This document shows positions 1-12,814 of a stretch of 64,000 nt of DNA, piece after piece (within the stretch, counting starts at the first letter, position 1; the number at the start of each line of letters is the position of its first letter). The notes beneath the pieces are model-generated. The model was given only the letters and a program-made list of their open reading frames with translations. It made no database searches and was not told the origin of the DNA. The stretch comes from Bigelowiella natans CCMP2755. Its lineage: Eukaryota; Cercozoa; Chlorarachniophyceae. The position numbers and the translations under genes are program-made. Where the stretch lies: NCBI GenBank assembly GCA_000320545.1, contig ADNK01003173.1:1-64000 (forward strand), read 5' to 3'.

Positions 1-45
1 TTCCTCCGTCTCGTTCCCATAGTGCTTGTGGCCGACCCTTTCACA
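1..45. repeat. Left arm of a perfect 45-bp inverted repeat
   Basis: Bases 1-45 are the exact reverse complement of 704-748, and similarity stops at base 46. The repeat may continue past the left edge of the window. It lies around the last visible exons of the acyl-CoA synthetase gene. It could be a true inverted duplication or an assembly fold-back. Confidence 0.9.
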
Positions 46-129
46 GGGGAACGAGGGGAGGACGAGGGGAAGGGGGAGTAACTATGAAATTCGATTCGAT
101 ATAATATTAAATATATACGTGCATATTAA

Positions 130-846
130 TTATGTATGGTGTATAAAAACGAGAAGGCCGCTACAGATTCTCTTCTTCTTCTTCTTCTTCTCATTCTTCT
201 TCTTCTTCTCCATCATTACCATCATCACCATCATCATCATCATCATCATCATCCTCGTCATCATCGTTCTCCCCAGAGCACACAGACAGGCGCAAGATGT
301 AGCTTGCACACATCCGTGTATACTGCTTATGAAATCCCCGGCAGCGGAGCTCCCCGCGACACCAAGCAAAACGTATACCTCAGCAGGTCGCCAGTTCGGA
401 ACCACTTGTCCCCTGTCGAGCGATTACAACGACGACGACCAACGTGAATCACAACGATGATGATGACGATGAGAACGAAGATGATGATGATAATGATGAT
501 GATGATGATGATGATGATTGGTGATGATGATGATGATGATTGGTGATGGTGGTGGTGATGAGCACGACGTCAGTACCGCTCACAAGGGGGGAAACAAGTG
601 AGAAAGATACTTGCCTTGTGACTCCAAGATCATCGGCAGCATGCACGAATACAACAGCAATCATATACTTCTCCCGTGCATTTGTTATCATCACTCGCCC
701 TCATGTGAAAGGGTCGGCCACAAGCACTATGGGAACGAGACGGAGGAAAGGGGGATGCAGGCAGGGGTGCTGGGCGGCTGCTACCTGGTGCGAACACATC
801 CAAAAGAATCTTCCTAGATGTAGCTGAGGTGTCCACGTACCTAATT

Positions 847-883
<37 letters not shown>

Positions 884-1277
884 GTCCTCATTATCGTCAT
901 TTCTCATCATCCTTTTCGTTGTAGTACCCTCCCATCAGCACCATCCATCAGCACCAGCATACCTACTACCGCTGCTATGGATATGCCCACACAAACACCG
1001 CACAGACCATTCGTCCGGATTCCGCCCCCCCCCCCCCCCTAACGCATATGTTGCTCTTCCGCAATGCGCGGCGCTACCGACCCGTCGAATCTCCTATCAA
1101 TGGAAGCTGACACGTCGTTCCTGATACGGCTGATAAGCTCTCCAACCTATGCACAAGAAGAAGAAGAAGAAGAAGAAGAAGAAGAAGAAGAAGGAAATGG
1201 AGAAGGGAAACAGCAAAAACAAACACACAGAGTGAGTGTACACACCCGAAGATGGGGAATTTGCCCGTTTGCTGTGC

Positions 1278-1313
<36 letters not shown>

Positions 1314-1490
1314 AGGGGGGGGGGGGAGGCTGGTTGCTTGATCTTATAGCCGCTCACTACATAGGAATCACCTCTCCATCTTTGCATACCACGCAAGGAC
1401 GGAAGATGGTAGATCTGAAGTCGAAATAGCAGCAGCAAAAGCAGCAGATATATGTGAGTATACATATAAGAATATTATATAAATTACATA

Positions 1491-1524
<34 letters not shown>

Positions 1525-2539
1525 TATATACATATATAGGCGAACAACACAAGCCAAAGCCACGAAGACGCATACACATACACGGAATAATATTGTATTC
1601 TCGACGTGTGCCCCTATCAAATGCATGAATTCCCACACCCTCCCCCCCCTCTCCTTGTGTTCTATCCTTATCCTCACCTCTGCGAACGCTTTGAGCGCCC
1701 CTCGCCGCCCCCACCCCCCCTCCCTCCTGATGCAGTATTCCCTATGAGCTGCTCCTCCCCGCGCCTTGGGACGGCTGTCACAGGGTCAACTTCGATAAGC
1801 TTGAGAGGATAATCAACGAATGGGATGTAGTCCGCAACCCCAGGAACATACCCAACAGCACCAACCTTGTGAAGGGGAAAAAAAAGAGGGGGGGGGGGGG
1901 GGGGATAGAAAGCAAGAAGCAAAAAGAAGCAGCAGCGAAAAGCAATAATCGTGAGTGCAGGCCACAATGATGGTATTATTGGCATTGAGCGATGATAACG
2001 ACAGCAGAGAGGAGTTGATGATGTGGAAGGAGGGTGACATAAGGCGCCCTCACTGCTACCTTGCTCTGGTTGTTGATAAGCACGGCATTTCCCTCTGTCG
2101 CGGCGTAGAATTCACCGATGTAAGGGATCCCAAATCTAGAAGAGGAGAGGTGGAGGGGGGGGGATGGGATGTTACTAGTCCGACATAAGAGGTAAGAGAG
2201 AGACGGACGCTATTCCAGGCCACTAGCAATCCATTGCTTGCTACTACTATCACGGAAGAAGCTGTTTTTAAGTGAAAAGCACCTCCTTTGGAACTTGGTC
2301 CACGTTTCGATCCGCATGCCGTTTCCGACGGCCTGTGAGTGTTACCGCGGTGCGCCATGGACATTGACAATGAGCGTTTGTGAAAAGTTCGGTGCGGGGA
2401 GTAGCTGCTTCGTGCAGGTGTTTTATCGACGTGACATGGTCATCACCCACCTTCTTGACGTTGTGAGCGCGGTCGTGCTGGCTTGGCTTCGATGCAACGA
2501 GATACCTATAACACACACACACACACACACACACGCACG

Positions 2540-2578
<39 letters not shown>

Positions 2579-3009
2579 CACACACTCAGAAGCACTCGCG
2601 CTGTTTGTCATCATCGTCGTCGTCATCATGCTGTAACAAAGCCAGCGGAAAGCAAAGCACACAGACTGAGAATATTGGCCACAACCTGCATATTTGGCCG
2701 ATGTACTGAATCACAGTAGCTCTTGTGGAACAACACTCGGAGAAGAATCTTTACGATTAGGAGGAGGAAGAAGGGGGGGGGGGGAGAGGGGGGAGAGGAG
2801 GAGGACGGTTCATTATTTTAGATCAAACACACACACACACACACACACAAGCAGCAGCATCATGAATACACCATTTCCCCCCCTTCGATCTCTTCAGTCG
2901 CTCAATCATGCTGTCTTACTTTGACGCGGAAAACTTCCTGGAGAGGATGAGCGTGGCGCCCGCATACCAGCTCATCGACACCCCAATCATGCCCTGGTTG
3001 ATAAATATC

Positions 3010-3044
<35 letters not shown>

Positions 3045-3709
3045 AATATATCAACAAACTGGTATGCTGCTAGGATCACAGTGCTTATGAAGCCTTCACG
3101 CCACCGGAAAGAGCAAAACACAGCGAATTGGCATCAATAATTAAAAAAATGTAGCAGCAGCAGCAGGAGGAGGAGTAAGCTGTCGGTCACGTCCAGGAAC
3201 ATAAAGCTTGGCCGTATAGTAGGAAAATGGAAGGAAACGCATAAAACAACGATTCTCAATCTCTCACCCCGGCCGAGTGGTACAGAGGCAATGCGCAGTA
3301 GATCCGGTCGCTATCGAGAGCCGATCCAATCCCGCGACGTGGTAAATAGTCCAGAATTTCGTTTTTTAAGGAACGGGGAAAATGTGGTCAGGCACGCGTG
3401 TCGGTAACATTGGCGCAAAGTACGATTCTTTGCACTTCTACCTCTCGCGAGAAGAAAACATGGACGAGTTCTCCCCTCCGCGACAAGGCCGATCGATGAC
3501 CAACGCCCTGTCGCAGAAGGAGCAGTCTCGTCTCCCATTGCACAAACACCACCACTCTCTATCTACTTCGCTTGTAATCGCGCTTCTTCTTCTTCCGCTG
3601 CTAATACTTGGATCTGATGCCGTTGAATGTGGAGAACGCCACGCCTGCAGAAGGGGGGGGGGGGGGGGGGGTAGAGTGTGAGACGTCGTTGTCAATGTGG
3701 AGATTAAGC

Positions 3710-3751
<42 letters not shown>

Positions 3752-4947
3752 GCATGTGTGCCTTTGTGTGCCTTTGAGTGCACGCGCGCGTGTGTGTGTG
3801 TGTGTGTGTGTGTGCGTGTGCATGATCGTCCGATCAGAAATGATAATCTGGCGTGTGGGCTGGACCCGTAGAACGAAAATCTAGGTGTTTCTTCCGGCAG
3901 CATTTGAGAAGTATTATGAGCGAAAAGAGTATAGTCGTGGTTTGTAGTAGTAGGATCAGTAGTAGGAATCAGTAGTAGGTAGTAGGTAGTAGTAGAAATA
4001 GTATTAGTAGTAGTAGTAGTAGGATCAGCGAGTGTGATGGTGGAGAGGCACCTGCGGCGAAGAAGCGCGCATGAGTTATCTTAGCTGCCTGGAGTAAATA
4101 TTTAAAGTTCAGCGTTCTCTATCCCTGCGTCATCGTAATCGCCATCGCCCCGCACAGCACCATCATCATCATCGTCATCAGCAGCATCATCATCATCATC
4201 ACCATCACCATCACCATCATCATCATCATCATCGTTGTCGTCATCTCCAGGCCGTTATCACCTTTGGAAGCCCTGTTGTGCCGCTTGTGAAGATATAGAA
4301 TAGCACTGAAGTCGGGGAGGAAGATGGTGATGATGATGAGGAGGAGGAGGAGCGATACCCCCCCCTCCCTTCCGTTGGGAGCTCAGATTCGAGTGGAATA
4401 GCACTGCTTGCTGCCGTCAAGGTGCTGGTGATGAATGAGGCCCTTCTCCCCCCCCCCCCTATACCGCGGTCTGTTAGTAAGAGGATGATAATTATCAATT
4501 CCTTATGCTATGAAGTGTGCTTATGGATAGAAACCATCCTTCGATTTGCACGACGACCAATTACAACGCCCAGCCCCCTCTCCCCCCCCTTGCGCAATAT
4601 CATCAACAATATTTCTATCATTTACCCTGCTTGCTCTCCCCACGCTTGCTGTCCATCATCGCTGCCGCCTTCTTCGAGGGAGAAGAGGAGGGGGGGGAGG
4701 AAGATGAAGATATATGTATCGATGATAGTCCAGGATCAAGCGCCTCGATTCCTCCTCCTCCCCCTGCTGCTGTTGTAGCGGATGGTGATAATGACAACGA
4801 CGGCGATTCCGCCGCCGCGACTTCGAAGCATGGGATGCAAAGCTTAGTGCACATCTCTATAACACTGCCCGTGAAGCAAGACTCCGAAATCACTGCCTAA
4901 TTTGCGTTGGAATTCAGTTAAATTATATATGTACATATATGTGTAGG

Positions 4948-4978
<31 letters not shown>

Positions 4979-5600
4979 ATAAAATACGTCTAGTTCCCTT
5001 CAAGACCGACCTTAGGCGTCGTTGTTGCGATGCAGTGGTGGAGAGAGCGTCCTCTTAGATTGACGTTGAGCAGGGCTCCGATGACACCCACCTTCGACAG
5101 GCCAAGCCATACGCCGATGAACTCAGGGCGATTTCTTTCCACAACAATAACAACAATAACGACGACGACGACAGGTTGGCAGGTTGAACGACCCAAAGAC
5201 GGGTTTATGCACAAATACACACATGCGCGCACACACACCCACACACGCACGCACAGACCCCATCATGATCGCCACAACGTCCCCCTTCTTCATCTTCTTT
5301 CGCTGTAGCGCCCAAACAGCGACTCTGTTCGCATAATCGTCCAGATCGGAATACGACCATTCCCTACCTACCCGATAAATATAACGTGTATATTTATACA
5401 TGTAATTGAAAACTCACACGTTGCATGTGCCCACACTCCTGCATCTACCGTCGCATAACCGAATACGCTCTTTACATCATCGTTGCCGCCACCATCATCA
5501 TCACCATCATCAGCAGCAGCATCATCAGCAGCATCATCGCACTGAGAGTATCTCCCCCCATCCCAATCAACCTGCAAAAGACACCGCGCTGGCATGCGGG
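130..5600. repeat. Microsatellite-rich introns of the acyl-CoA synthetase gene
   Basis: Tracts visible in the introns include CTT at 169-210, CAT at 215-262, GAT at 480-545, CAT at 847-881, poly-C at 1026-1039, GAA at 1156-1192, TG at 1280-1311, poly-G at 1315-1326, TA at 1496-1522, CA/TA at 2512-2572, TA at 3014-3042, poly-G at 3653-3670, TA at 3715-3747, TG at 3790-3814, TAG at about 3940-4022 and CAT at about 4160-4232. None encodes recognisable protein. Most open frames across them are low-complexity artefacts. Confidence 0.85.
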
Positions 5601-6077
5601 GAGGCAGCTACTCGTGCCTCAAATTCCTCTGGAACGCTTCTCCGATTCTTGACGAACCTGTTGGGCCACGTTTACAAAAGGGTGGAGGGTGTGGGGGGGG
5701 GAGGGGGTGGGAGGGGGAATGAGATATGGAGGGGTGATTACAACAATATATCATCGCAACCTTCGCATAGCTATGCGCGTCTTCAGCAAGCTGATTGCCA
5801 TGCCGACCCATCGAATTGGCTCGCTGCCTATGGGGAAGAAAAAGAGGGGGGCGGCGAAGAGGTAAAGAAGGCGGCTCTGACAGTCTTTGAGCCTCAGTCT
5901 ATTGACCGACGGAATGCCCGTCTCAAAGGGAGGAAGAGAGGATGAGGACCGTTTGTGCTCTTTCTCTCATCAAGCATGCAAAACTATGAAGGACAGCGAC
6001 GACGGCGTGGCGGTACCTAGAAACGCATAGGCAACAAGAACCCAGAAGGCCACGAACATCGCAATCACGAAGAACAT
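379..6077 (-). CDS. SLC27/FATP-type very-long-chain acyl-CoA synthetase (3' end beyond the left edge)
   Basis: Enzyme of the ANL superfamily that activates long or very long fatty acids to acyl-CoA at a membrane (known for the family). Visible: an N-terminal membrane segment (FFVIAMFVAFWVLVAYAFLG), the AMP-binding core [13 protein letters not shown], then THARFF, IYCALPLYHSAGGM, TVIQYIGQICRYL, GEFYAATEGN, RRFDGYV and KWFRTGDLLR, all in FATP order. Exons 5' to 3': 6077-6017, 5827-5761, 5657-5572, 5367-5259, 5134-5011, 4896-about 4630, about 4430-4262, 4088-4052, about 3360-3268, 2993-2920, 2748-2686, 2505-2451, 2332-2283, 2135-2060, 1865-1765, 1414-1372, 1146-1082, 840-785, 412-379. Reading phase closes at nearly all junctions; the ends marked 'about' are provisional. 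The intron after 1765 needs a GC donor. Divergent from the CoA ligase at 6746. The C-terminal part of the enzyme, after the RTGDLLR motif, lies outside the window. Confidence 0.88.
704..748. repeat. Right arm of the 45-bp inverted repeat
   Basis: This is the exact reverse complement of 1-45. It falls in the intron between the exons at 785-840 and 379-412 of the acyl-CoA synthetase gene. Confidence 0.9.
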
Positions 6078-6745
6078 GCTTGCGGGGATGGGCTTCCAAG
6101 GCTGCGACGGTGGAGCCTTAGATATTGAAGGCCGCCATCGTCATCGTCGTCATCGTCGTCATCATCGCGATGATCGGTACAGCACTGAACTGACGCGTCG
6201 CCTGGACTTCGTTCCGTTCCAACCACGAAGCCGACGAAATACTTTTCGGAACAATTTTATACGAAGTATATCCACCGCATCTCTCTTTTCCGAAGGCCTC
6301 ACAAATCCGCTTGAAGATCCGATTTCACCCACGATGAGTAAAATATTATACGATATTTCCGGTTCTGTAGACTTTCTAGAAATTTGTTTTCAATTTTTGG
6401 TGTCGCCAACGACACCTCTCCTCGCGCCAGCACGTGCCCCGCAAAAATAAATAAAATGATATGTTTTTGGACTTCTGGTACCCCTCTTGGGCAATTTCAT
6501 TAGCCGATCTTGGCTGCGAGACATGCAAAATTGCTATAACTCCAACGAGATTCGCCTCCAATTTAATTCGAAAGGTGATGTCGGACATCTCTAAAATCAA
6601 GCTACGGCATTAGATCTAGATCTAGAGTATTAGAGCTGATATTATATTGGGATGCGACAATCAAAATGCACTGTCGCATAGGAACATTTACCTGTATTTT
6701 TTTACTAGATTTTGGATAATTTAAACTGAAATATCTACGAACACG
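6078..6745. promoter_or_regulatory. Intergenic region shared by two divergent CoA-ligase genes
   Basis: This 668-bp gap separates the start codons of the acyl-CoA synthetase (-) and the 4CL-like gene (+). It holds a GATCTAGATCTAGA-like palindromic stretch near 6612-6626 and AT-rich sequence around 6330-6480 and 6630-6730. No gene is recognised. Calling it a bidirectional promoter is inference from the arrangement. Confidence 0.5.
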
Positions 6746-7713
6746 ATGGGGTCCGATGAGCGCTTCTCCTTCGCTGATGAGAAAGGCATCCTCAAGGGTC
6801 CTTACGCCAATATCGAACCAATAAAGGCCAGTTCGATCACAGAGTACTGCCTTAAGAACGTCGGCTCGTTTGGGAAGTCAGCATTCCTTGTAGATCCGAA
6901 AACGAAGCGCACTCTCACCTACGGTAGATCAAACCTCTTTTTTTTGTTACCTGTCGCCCTCCATGAATCCTTCTCTCCTCGTTTCATCGTTTTTTTCATG
7001 TTGCTTTTCAGAGGCTCTACCCAACGAAATACGCAAATTCGGGGCTGGTTTGGTCAGCTTGGGCTTAAAGAAGGGAGATGTTGTTTGTATGTTTTCGCCT
7101 AACAGCTTGGAGTGGGGAATCGTTTTCCACGGGGTTCTTTCTGTTGGGGGCATTTTGACCACGTGCAACCCTATTTACAAAGAGAAGGAGCTGAATCATC
7201 AGCTGGGCCATTCCGGAGCTAAAATTCTCATCGCTGCTCACGCGTTTTTGGACAAAGCTACAGAGGCAATGAAAGGGACGGCCGTCGAGACCTTGATCGT
7301 CATCGGCGGTGAGAAGGCCAGCGAAGGTGCCCTCTCCTTCGAGAAGGTAATGGATAACGACGGATCTAGGTTCCCAGATGACTTGAAAATCTCGCCGGAC
7401 GACGTGGCGATATTGCCCTACTCATCGGGGACCACAGGGCTGCCGAAGGGAGTCATGCTTACGCATGGGAACATCTGCGCGAATTTGGCTCAGGTGAGAG
7501 ACGCGTCCAGCGACATCCATCTACCCGACACCATTATCTTACGCTAGACCCTGGGTATGTCTCTGCCACGCCAGATCTAACCACAAATGTGTCCAATATG
7601 TGGTGGAAAGTAGATCGACCACGAGGAGCTTGTGAATCTCTCCCCGAAAGATACGCTTCTAGGGCTCCTTCCATTTTTCCACGTCTACGGAATGGTTGTC
7701 ATTCTTAATGCAG

Positions 7714-7744
<31 letters not shown>

Positions 7745-8601
7745 CAGCAGCAGCAGCAGCAGTAGCGGCAGTAAAATGAACATAGGCATGCGCGTTGATA
7801 GACAGCGGGAAGGAGGGAGGGATCGAGCGACTCGACGGTGTAGCTATCGATACGAAAAACACACCGGCTATTTATGAATCAAATCAGCACTCCGCAAAGG
7901 CTCGAAGGTAATTGTAATGTCCAAGTTCGAGCCTGGGGCCTTCCTTACGCTCATTCAGGCGTATAAAGTCACCCTTGCTCACGTTGTGCCTCCGATTGTC
8001 GTCTTCCTCGCAAAGCACCCCGTCGTCGCCAAGTTCGACCTTTCCTCCCTCAAGGAGGTGTTCTCCGGCGCCGCGCCGCTCGGTACCTTGATCAGACAGG
8101 CCTTCATGCTGTCTTCATGATTAACTGATTCGTTGCGATGGCGTGATGCTGCTGAAGAAAGTACTGTGACTTTGACGGTGCCCCTACTCGGGGAATGCTA
8201 TCGTTGCGAAATGTAGCATTGAACGTCATGTACAAAAGACCTTCACAGCTAATCTCTCCCTTGCCGACCCCCCCCCCCCCTTCCCCCCCTCTCGACTACT
8301 TAAAGGAAAGGAACTGACGGATGCGGTCGCTAGAAGATTAAAGCTAGAAAAGACGCGACAGGGTTGGGGAATGACTGAGTTGTCGCCTGTGGGCCTCGTA
8401 GTACCCAACAGCAGCAAGGTACTGTCTTCTACTATTACTACAGTAGCAATCTAGTCGGCAGTGTCTTCCAAGCTTGGAGACTATATTGTCAGATAAATGA
8501 TCGTCTATTCGTGCATATATGTGTGTATGAATGTGTTTCTCCCAGTCCGCACACGCCTCTCTTTCCCCGGTTTTCCATCATTTCCCCGGCAAAATAGCAA
8601 A

Positions 8602-8654
<53 letters not shown>

Positions 8655-9253
8655 CGCGTTGCTTGACGATGGGCGATGATACATGGGGCCAGGTGTACGG
8701 CAGCGCGGGCGTCCTCATTCGGAGCACGGAAGCGAAGCTTGTCGATGTCAAGACGCAGAGCGTGATCACATCGCCAGGGAAGGAGGGCGAGGTATGGATC
8801 CGGGGCCCTCAGGTCATGAAAGGCTACCTGAACAACGAAAAGGCCACAAAGCACACTATCGACGAGGATGGTTTTCTCCATACCGGAGACATCGCGGTGG
8901 TAGATAAAGACGGCAACTTCTTCATCGTGGACCGCCTCAAGGAGCTGATCAAGTACAAGGGCTATCAGGTCCCACCCGCGGAGCTGGAAGCGCTCCTCCT
9001 CGGCAACGCCAAGATCGCGGATGCAGCCGTCATCGGTGTCCCCGACGAGAAGGCCGACGAGCTCCCCAAGGCCTTCATCGTGAAGAAAGACGAGTCCCTC
9101 ACCGCCGACGACGTCATGGGCTACGTTGCGAAGCAGGTGGCGCCTTACAAGAAGATTCGTCTTGTGGAGTTCGTCGACCAGATTCCGAAGAGTGCCAGTG
9201 GAAAGATCCTGCGCCGGGTTCTCCGAGACCGAGAAAAGAGCAAGAAAAAATAG
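6746..9253 (+). CDS. 4-coumarate:CoA ligase-like acyl-activating enzyme
   Basis: ANL-superfamily adenylate-forming ligase, making an acyl-AMP and then an acyl-CoA; the substrate cannot be told from sequence. Six exons with matching phases: 6746-6923, 7012-7493, 7614-7713, 7900-8082, 8306-8418, 8693-9253. Motifs in order: [18 protein letters not shown] (P-loop, A3), [29 protein letters not shown]-type motif ([12 protein letters not shown]5), [12 protein letters not shown] (A7), [15 protein letters not shown] (A8/hinge) and [11 protein letters not shown] with the A10 catalytic Lys. This is full length for the family, about 540 residues. The C-terminus ends in KKK, so no PTS1 peroxisomal signal is visible. 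A GTA/GCA repeat fills intron 3 and a CT repeat lies just before exon 6. Confidence 0.93.
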
Positions 9254-10292
9254 GCGTGTATCTAAAGATGTAAAAACACATAGTGATGGAAACGACATGT
9301 CACTTGCATTCATCGATGCAAATTCAGCCCCATTGATTTGCAAAAATACTAAATGTGCAGCCATGCGGCCTGAAGCATGCACTTTCTAGATTTGCATGTT
9401 CGCATTGGATCGCATCACATCATGTTGACAAATGAGCAAATGGTCGGTCCAGAGATAGAAGTGCATACATGCACACATGCTGTGAATGCACATTGAAAAA
9501 GATTCCACATGTGTGTGCATCGATAGACCGCGCACAAGTGCATGACTGATGCGCTAATATGAAAACAAAAACAGCACATACGCACACACGTGCTCCTACT
9601 AGCCTAGTGCTGCAGTCATGCGTCGTGTTTCTACGCAGGTCTAGTGGTGACACGTACGTACGTACACATGCGGTCGCAGTAGACTTGTGCAACAGTTGCT
9701 TGCACAAGTAGCTCACATGCACGGAGCAGTGTCGTCGCATCCTGCCTAGCTGCATCGCTCGGCCGCTGCAAAGGGCGCGTGTCACACTGCACATGATGCA
9801 TGCACAACACAACACAACTTAAGCGCTGGGGCCGCTGCATTCTAGCACTGCAAATCTACATTAGTAGAATGATAATTGAAAATTTTTAAATATTCATTAC
9901 ATCCATGTACTATGACATGGTAAATATGTATAAAAATGAGGTATGCAAGACGATGTGCGGTATAGTATACAACACATTATTGCTTGGATGATGTTGGCAT
10001 TGAATTATACTCAAATTTGGCGACGATCTACTATCCTTCGATGTTGGTGTTATGATGTGTAAGAGCAGCCAGGCGGAAAACAGTCTCTTACTTCCCCCGA
10101 ATATGTTACACGTCAACTCCTAGTAGCACGGAAAGCAATATATCATAATCATAAAGCACTCTAAAAGCTCATATTTGACGTGTCGGCGTAGCCATCGGTA
10201 TCATCGATGATCGATGACATTCGTCATTCTCCTCCTATCATCATAGCCGATATACTCAATCGTCGTCATTACAATCCTAGTAATAAGGACTT

Positions 10293-10324
<32 letters not shown>

Positions 10325-10360
10325 CTCCTCCTCCTCCTCCTCTTTTTCTCTCTTCCTCCG
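9254..10360. other. Intergenic, TGCA/CATG-rich then microsatellite-rich
   Basis: Bases 9254-9840 are dense in TGCA, CATG and ACGTACGT-type palindromic words. Bases 9850-10190 are AT-rich. A CTT/CTC repeat lies at 10291-10345, next to the 3' end of the cyclophilin gene. No coding sequence is supported. Confidence 0.6.
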
Positions 10361-10664
10361 CTATATCCTTCTACCTTTGAAGTGTTCCAAGCCACTCGTG
10401 ATACGCACCGATTCGATCTTGTCACCAACCTGGAAGGAGCAGTCGCACATATGAGGGTAGGGTGAGGCGCGAGATGTATAGATAAATGGATGCTGCTGCT
10501 GCTGCTGCTGCTGTTACTTTTTGCAGCAACTAGCATAGCATATTTATTGAGGAGTAGCGAAAGACCAAAATCGTCTTATAAAGTCGAACTTAAACGGTGT
10601 TGTCATATACCCGAAGCTCACGGAGCGCATCATTGTTCTTTGTCGTGTAGCCTAATCGATGATA

Positions 10665-10698
<34 letters not shown>

Positions 10699-11064
10699 GA
10701 TGATAAGGATGCGGATGGGGATGAGGACGACGGCGGTAGTAATGAAGGCAATCACGATACGAATGATGCGATGAGGACAAGTAGGTATTAATAATGATGT
10801 TAATGGATGTATTGCTCTTGAAGATGATGATGATCATCAGCTGCTGCTACAAAGATTAATTGCGAAGCTATACGTGTCGCCATCCACCTCCTACTCCCCC
10901 CCCTCTCACAACATAATATAAACTGCTATTCTCTCACCGAAAACAGCAAAGCGTCCATCAAGAACATTTGTTCCTGAGTAGTAGTTCGTTCGAGGTAGTG
11001 GAGGGGTGAGGAAGCGATGCGCAAACATACGTGCATCATCATCACATCATCATCATCATCTTCC

Positions 11065-11097
<33 letters not shown>

Positions 11098-11217
11098 CGA
11101 TCATAATGTTCACTACGCACCGCTTGGAGTCATGTCGTTGTCCTTGAGCAGCCAGAAGATCTAAAGGCGACAGTGATAAGACCAAAGCAAAGAGAGGAAG
11201 AACGCATCCGAGGAGGA

Positions 11218-11248
<31 letters not shown>

Positions 11249-12768
11249 AAGAAAAAGAAGATGATGAAGAATTCCGATGGAAATTGCGTTAAGGTAAAGC
11301 AGCGGTAGTTCGACATAAACACAAGCTATGGTGAGCAAAACCAATTGAAATCGTGCTTTTAACACTAATACCCTCAACTCTTACCCTCTCACCCCCCCCC
11401 CTTCATCTCCTTCTTCCCTATCCGTCCGTACCTGCGTATCCGCGCTATTGGGATCGTCAATATTGCGCGACATGGCCAAGGTTCTGTGGTTGGTTGCAAA
11501 GCCATTACCATTGCATCTCATACTATACTCATATGCCCTCCCTTCTCCCCCCCCCCTCCCGCTTCTCATGCTTTTTTGCTTTCCTCACCCAAGCGCGTTG
11601 AACGGCAATGTCACAGGCTCATCGAATCTTGATACGCTCTCCAGGGTGTACTCGTAGCTGAGAAGAGAGGCAGAAGAGGATGGGGGGCGAGGGGGGGGAA
11701 GTGGATGGGAAAAGGAGAGAATGGCGGAAATCGATCATAAGGAGCGGTTGATGGTTCGCAAGTTGGTTTGGGGATAGCGGAGGCGAGATGCAACAAGCAA
11801 TGATGTCTCCTTTCCGATGGACGACGACGCAACAATCTTGTAACATCGCGTCGTTGTCATCGTCGTCGGCATCGTCGTTATAGAAGTGCTACTCTTGAAA
11901 TATTATCTTAATTTTTTATCGATCATCGACAGGTCGCAGCGGTCTCTTCTGTACATTGGAAGCTTCTGCGTCTCTACTTTGATCTCCAGAGGAATTTGCT
12001 CTGCAACTTTCTTCTTGGCCTAGTGAGGGAATCAGGACGGCGGCGGCGGCGATGTTGTGTTAACCCCGCGACAAAATGACAGTATAAAAGGGCACGCACG
12101 GTGTAAAAATCAGACCGAGAAAACATCGAAGATATTTCGAAAGGCGGCGGCCGAACCCAACCGTTTCACGTCTCCTCCCCCCCCCCCCCCCCCCCCCTCG
12201 CATATCCTTTACAGTTACTGTTTCCACGCACATCTCCTGTTTGAACGATGAAACCGTCGCTGCGTTGGATCTCCATGTCATCGTAGAAACCCTTCTTTGC
12301 CAAAGAGACAAAGCGTCCTATTTGAGCAGCAACAGCAGCATTATTCGCAGTTGTGAGTCTCCAACTCGGATCAAACAATCACCATTATCACATAACTTGT
12401 TTCCAGGAGAGGGGGGGGGGAGGAGGGGGGTCAGGAGGGGGGTCAGGAGGGTAAGGGAAGCTGGAAAATCAGCAACCTGCTGTGATAGGAGCGTTGTAGC
12501 CATCGATAGTCAACTCCATTGTGACGGTCTTGGGGCGTTCTCCTGGAGGCGTCGTCCTCACACGTACCTATGATGCGATATCTTGCATATATTTACTCAT
12601 TATCATTACTACTACTACTCCTCCTCCTCCTCCTCCTCATCCTCCTACTGCTGCTACCACTTCGTGGTGAGAACATGATGTTGAATAGCCTGATCATCGG
12701 CTGTTTCTTACGGATTAGACTGGTACGGGTTGTCATTTTGTATTATTACTACAGAAAACAACTCTATA

Positions 12769-12814
<46 letters not shown>

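Noticed and set aside
26-694. Open frames rich in Ser, His, Met or Asp over trinucleotide repeats
   Set aside because: They are translations of CTT/CAT/GAT microsatellites in introns and have no normal protein composition. The only coding piece nearby is the short exon 379-412 on the minus strand.
6254-6273. loxP-like half-site (TTATACGAAGTATAT)
   Set aside because: Only a partial arm-like match in AT-rich sequence, with no spacer or second arm, so no recombination site.
8489-9382. 297-codon minus-strand frame over the last exon of the 4CL-like gene
   Set aside because: It is the antisense shadow of a strongly conserved exon and its own product matches nothing.
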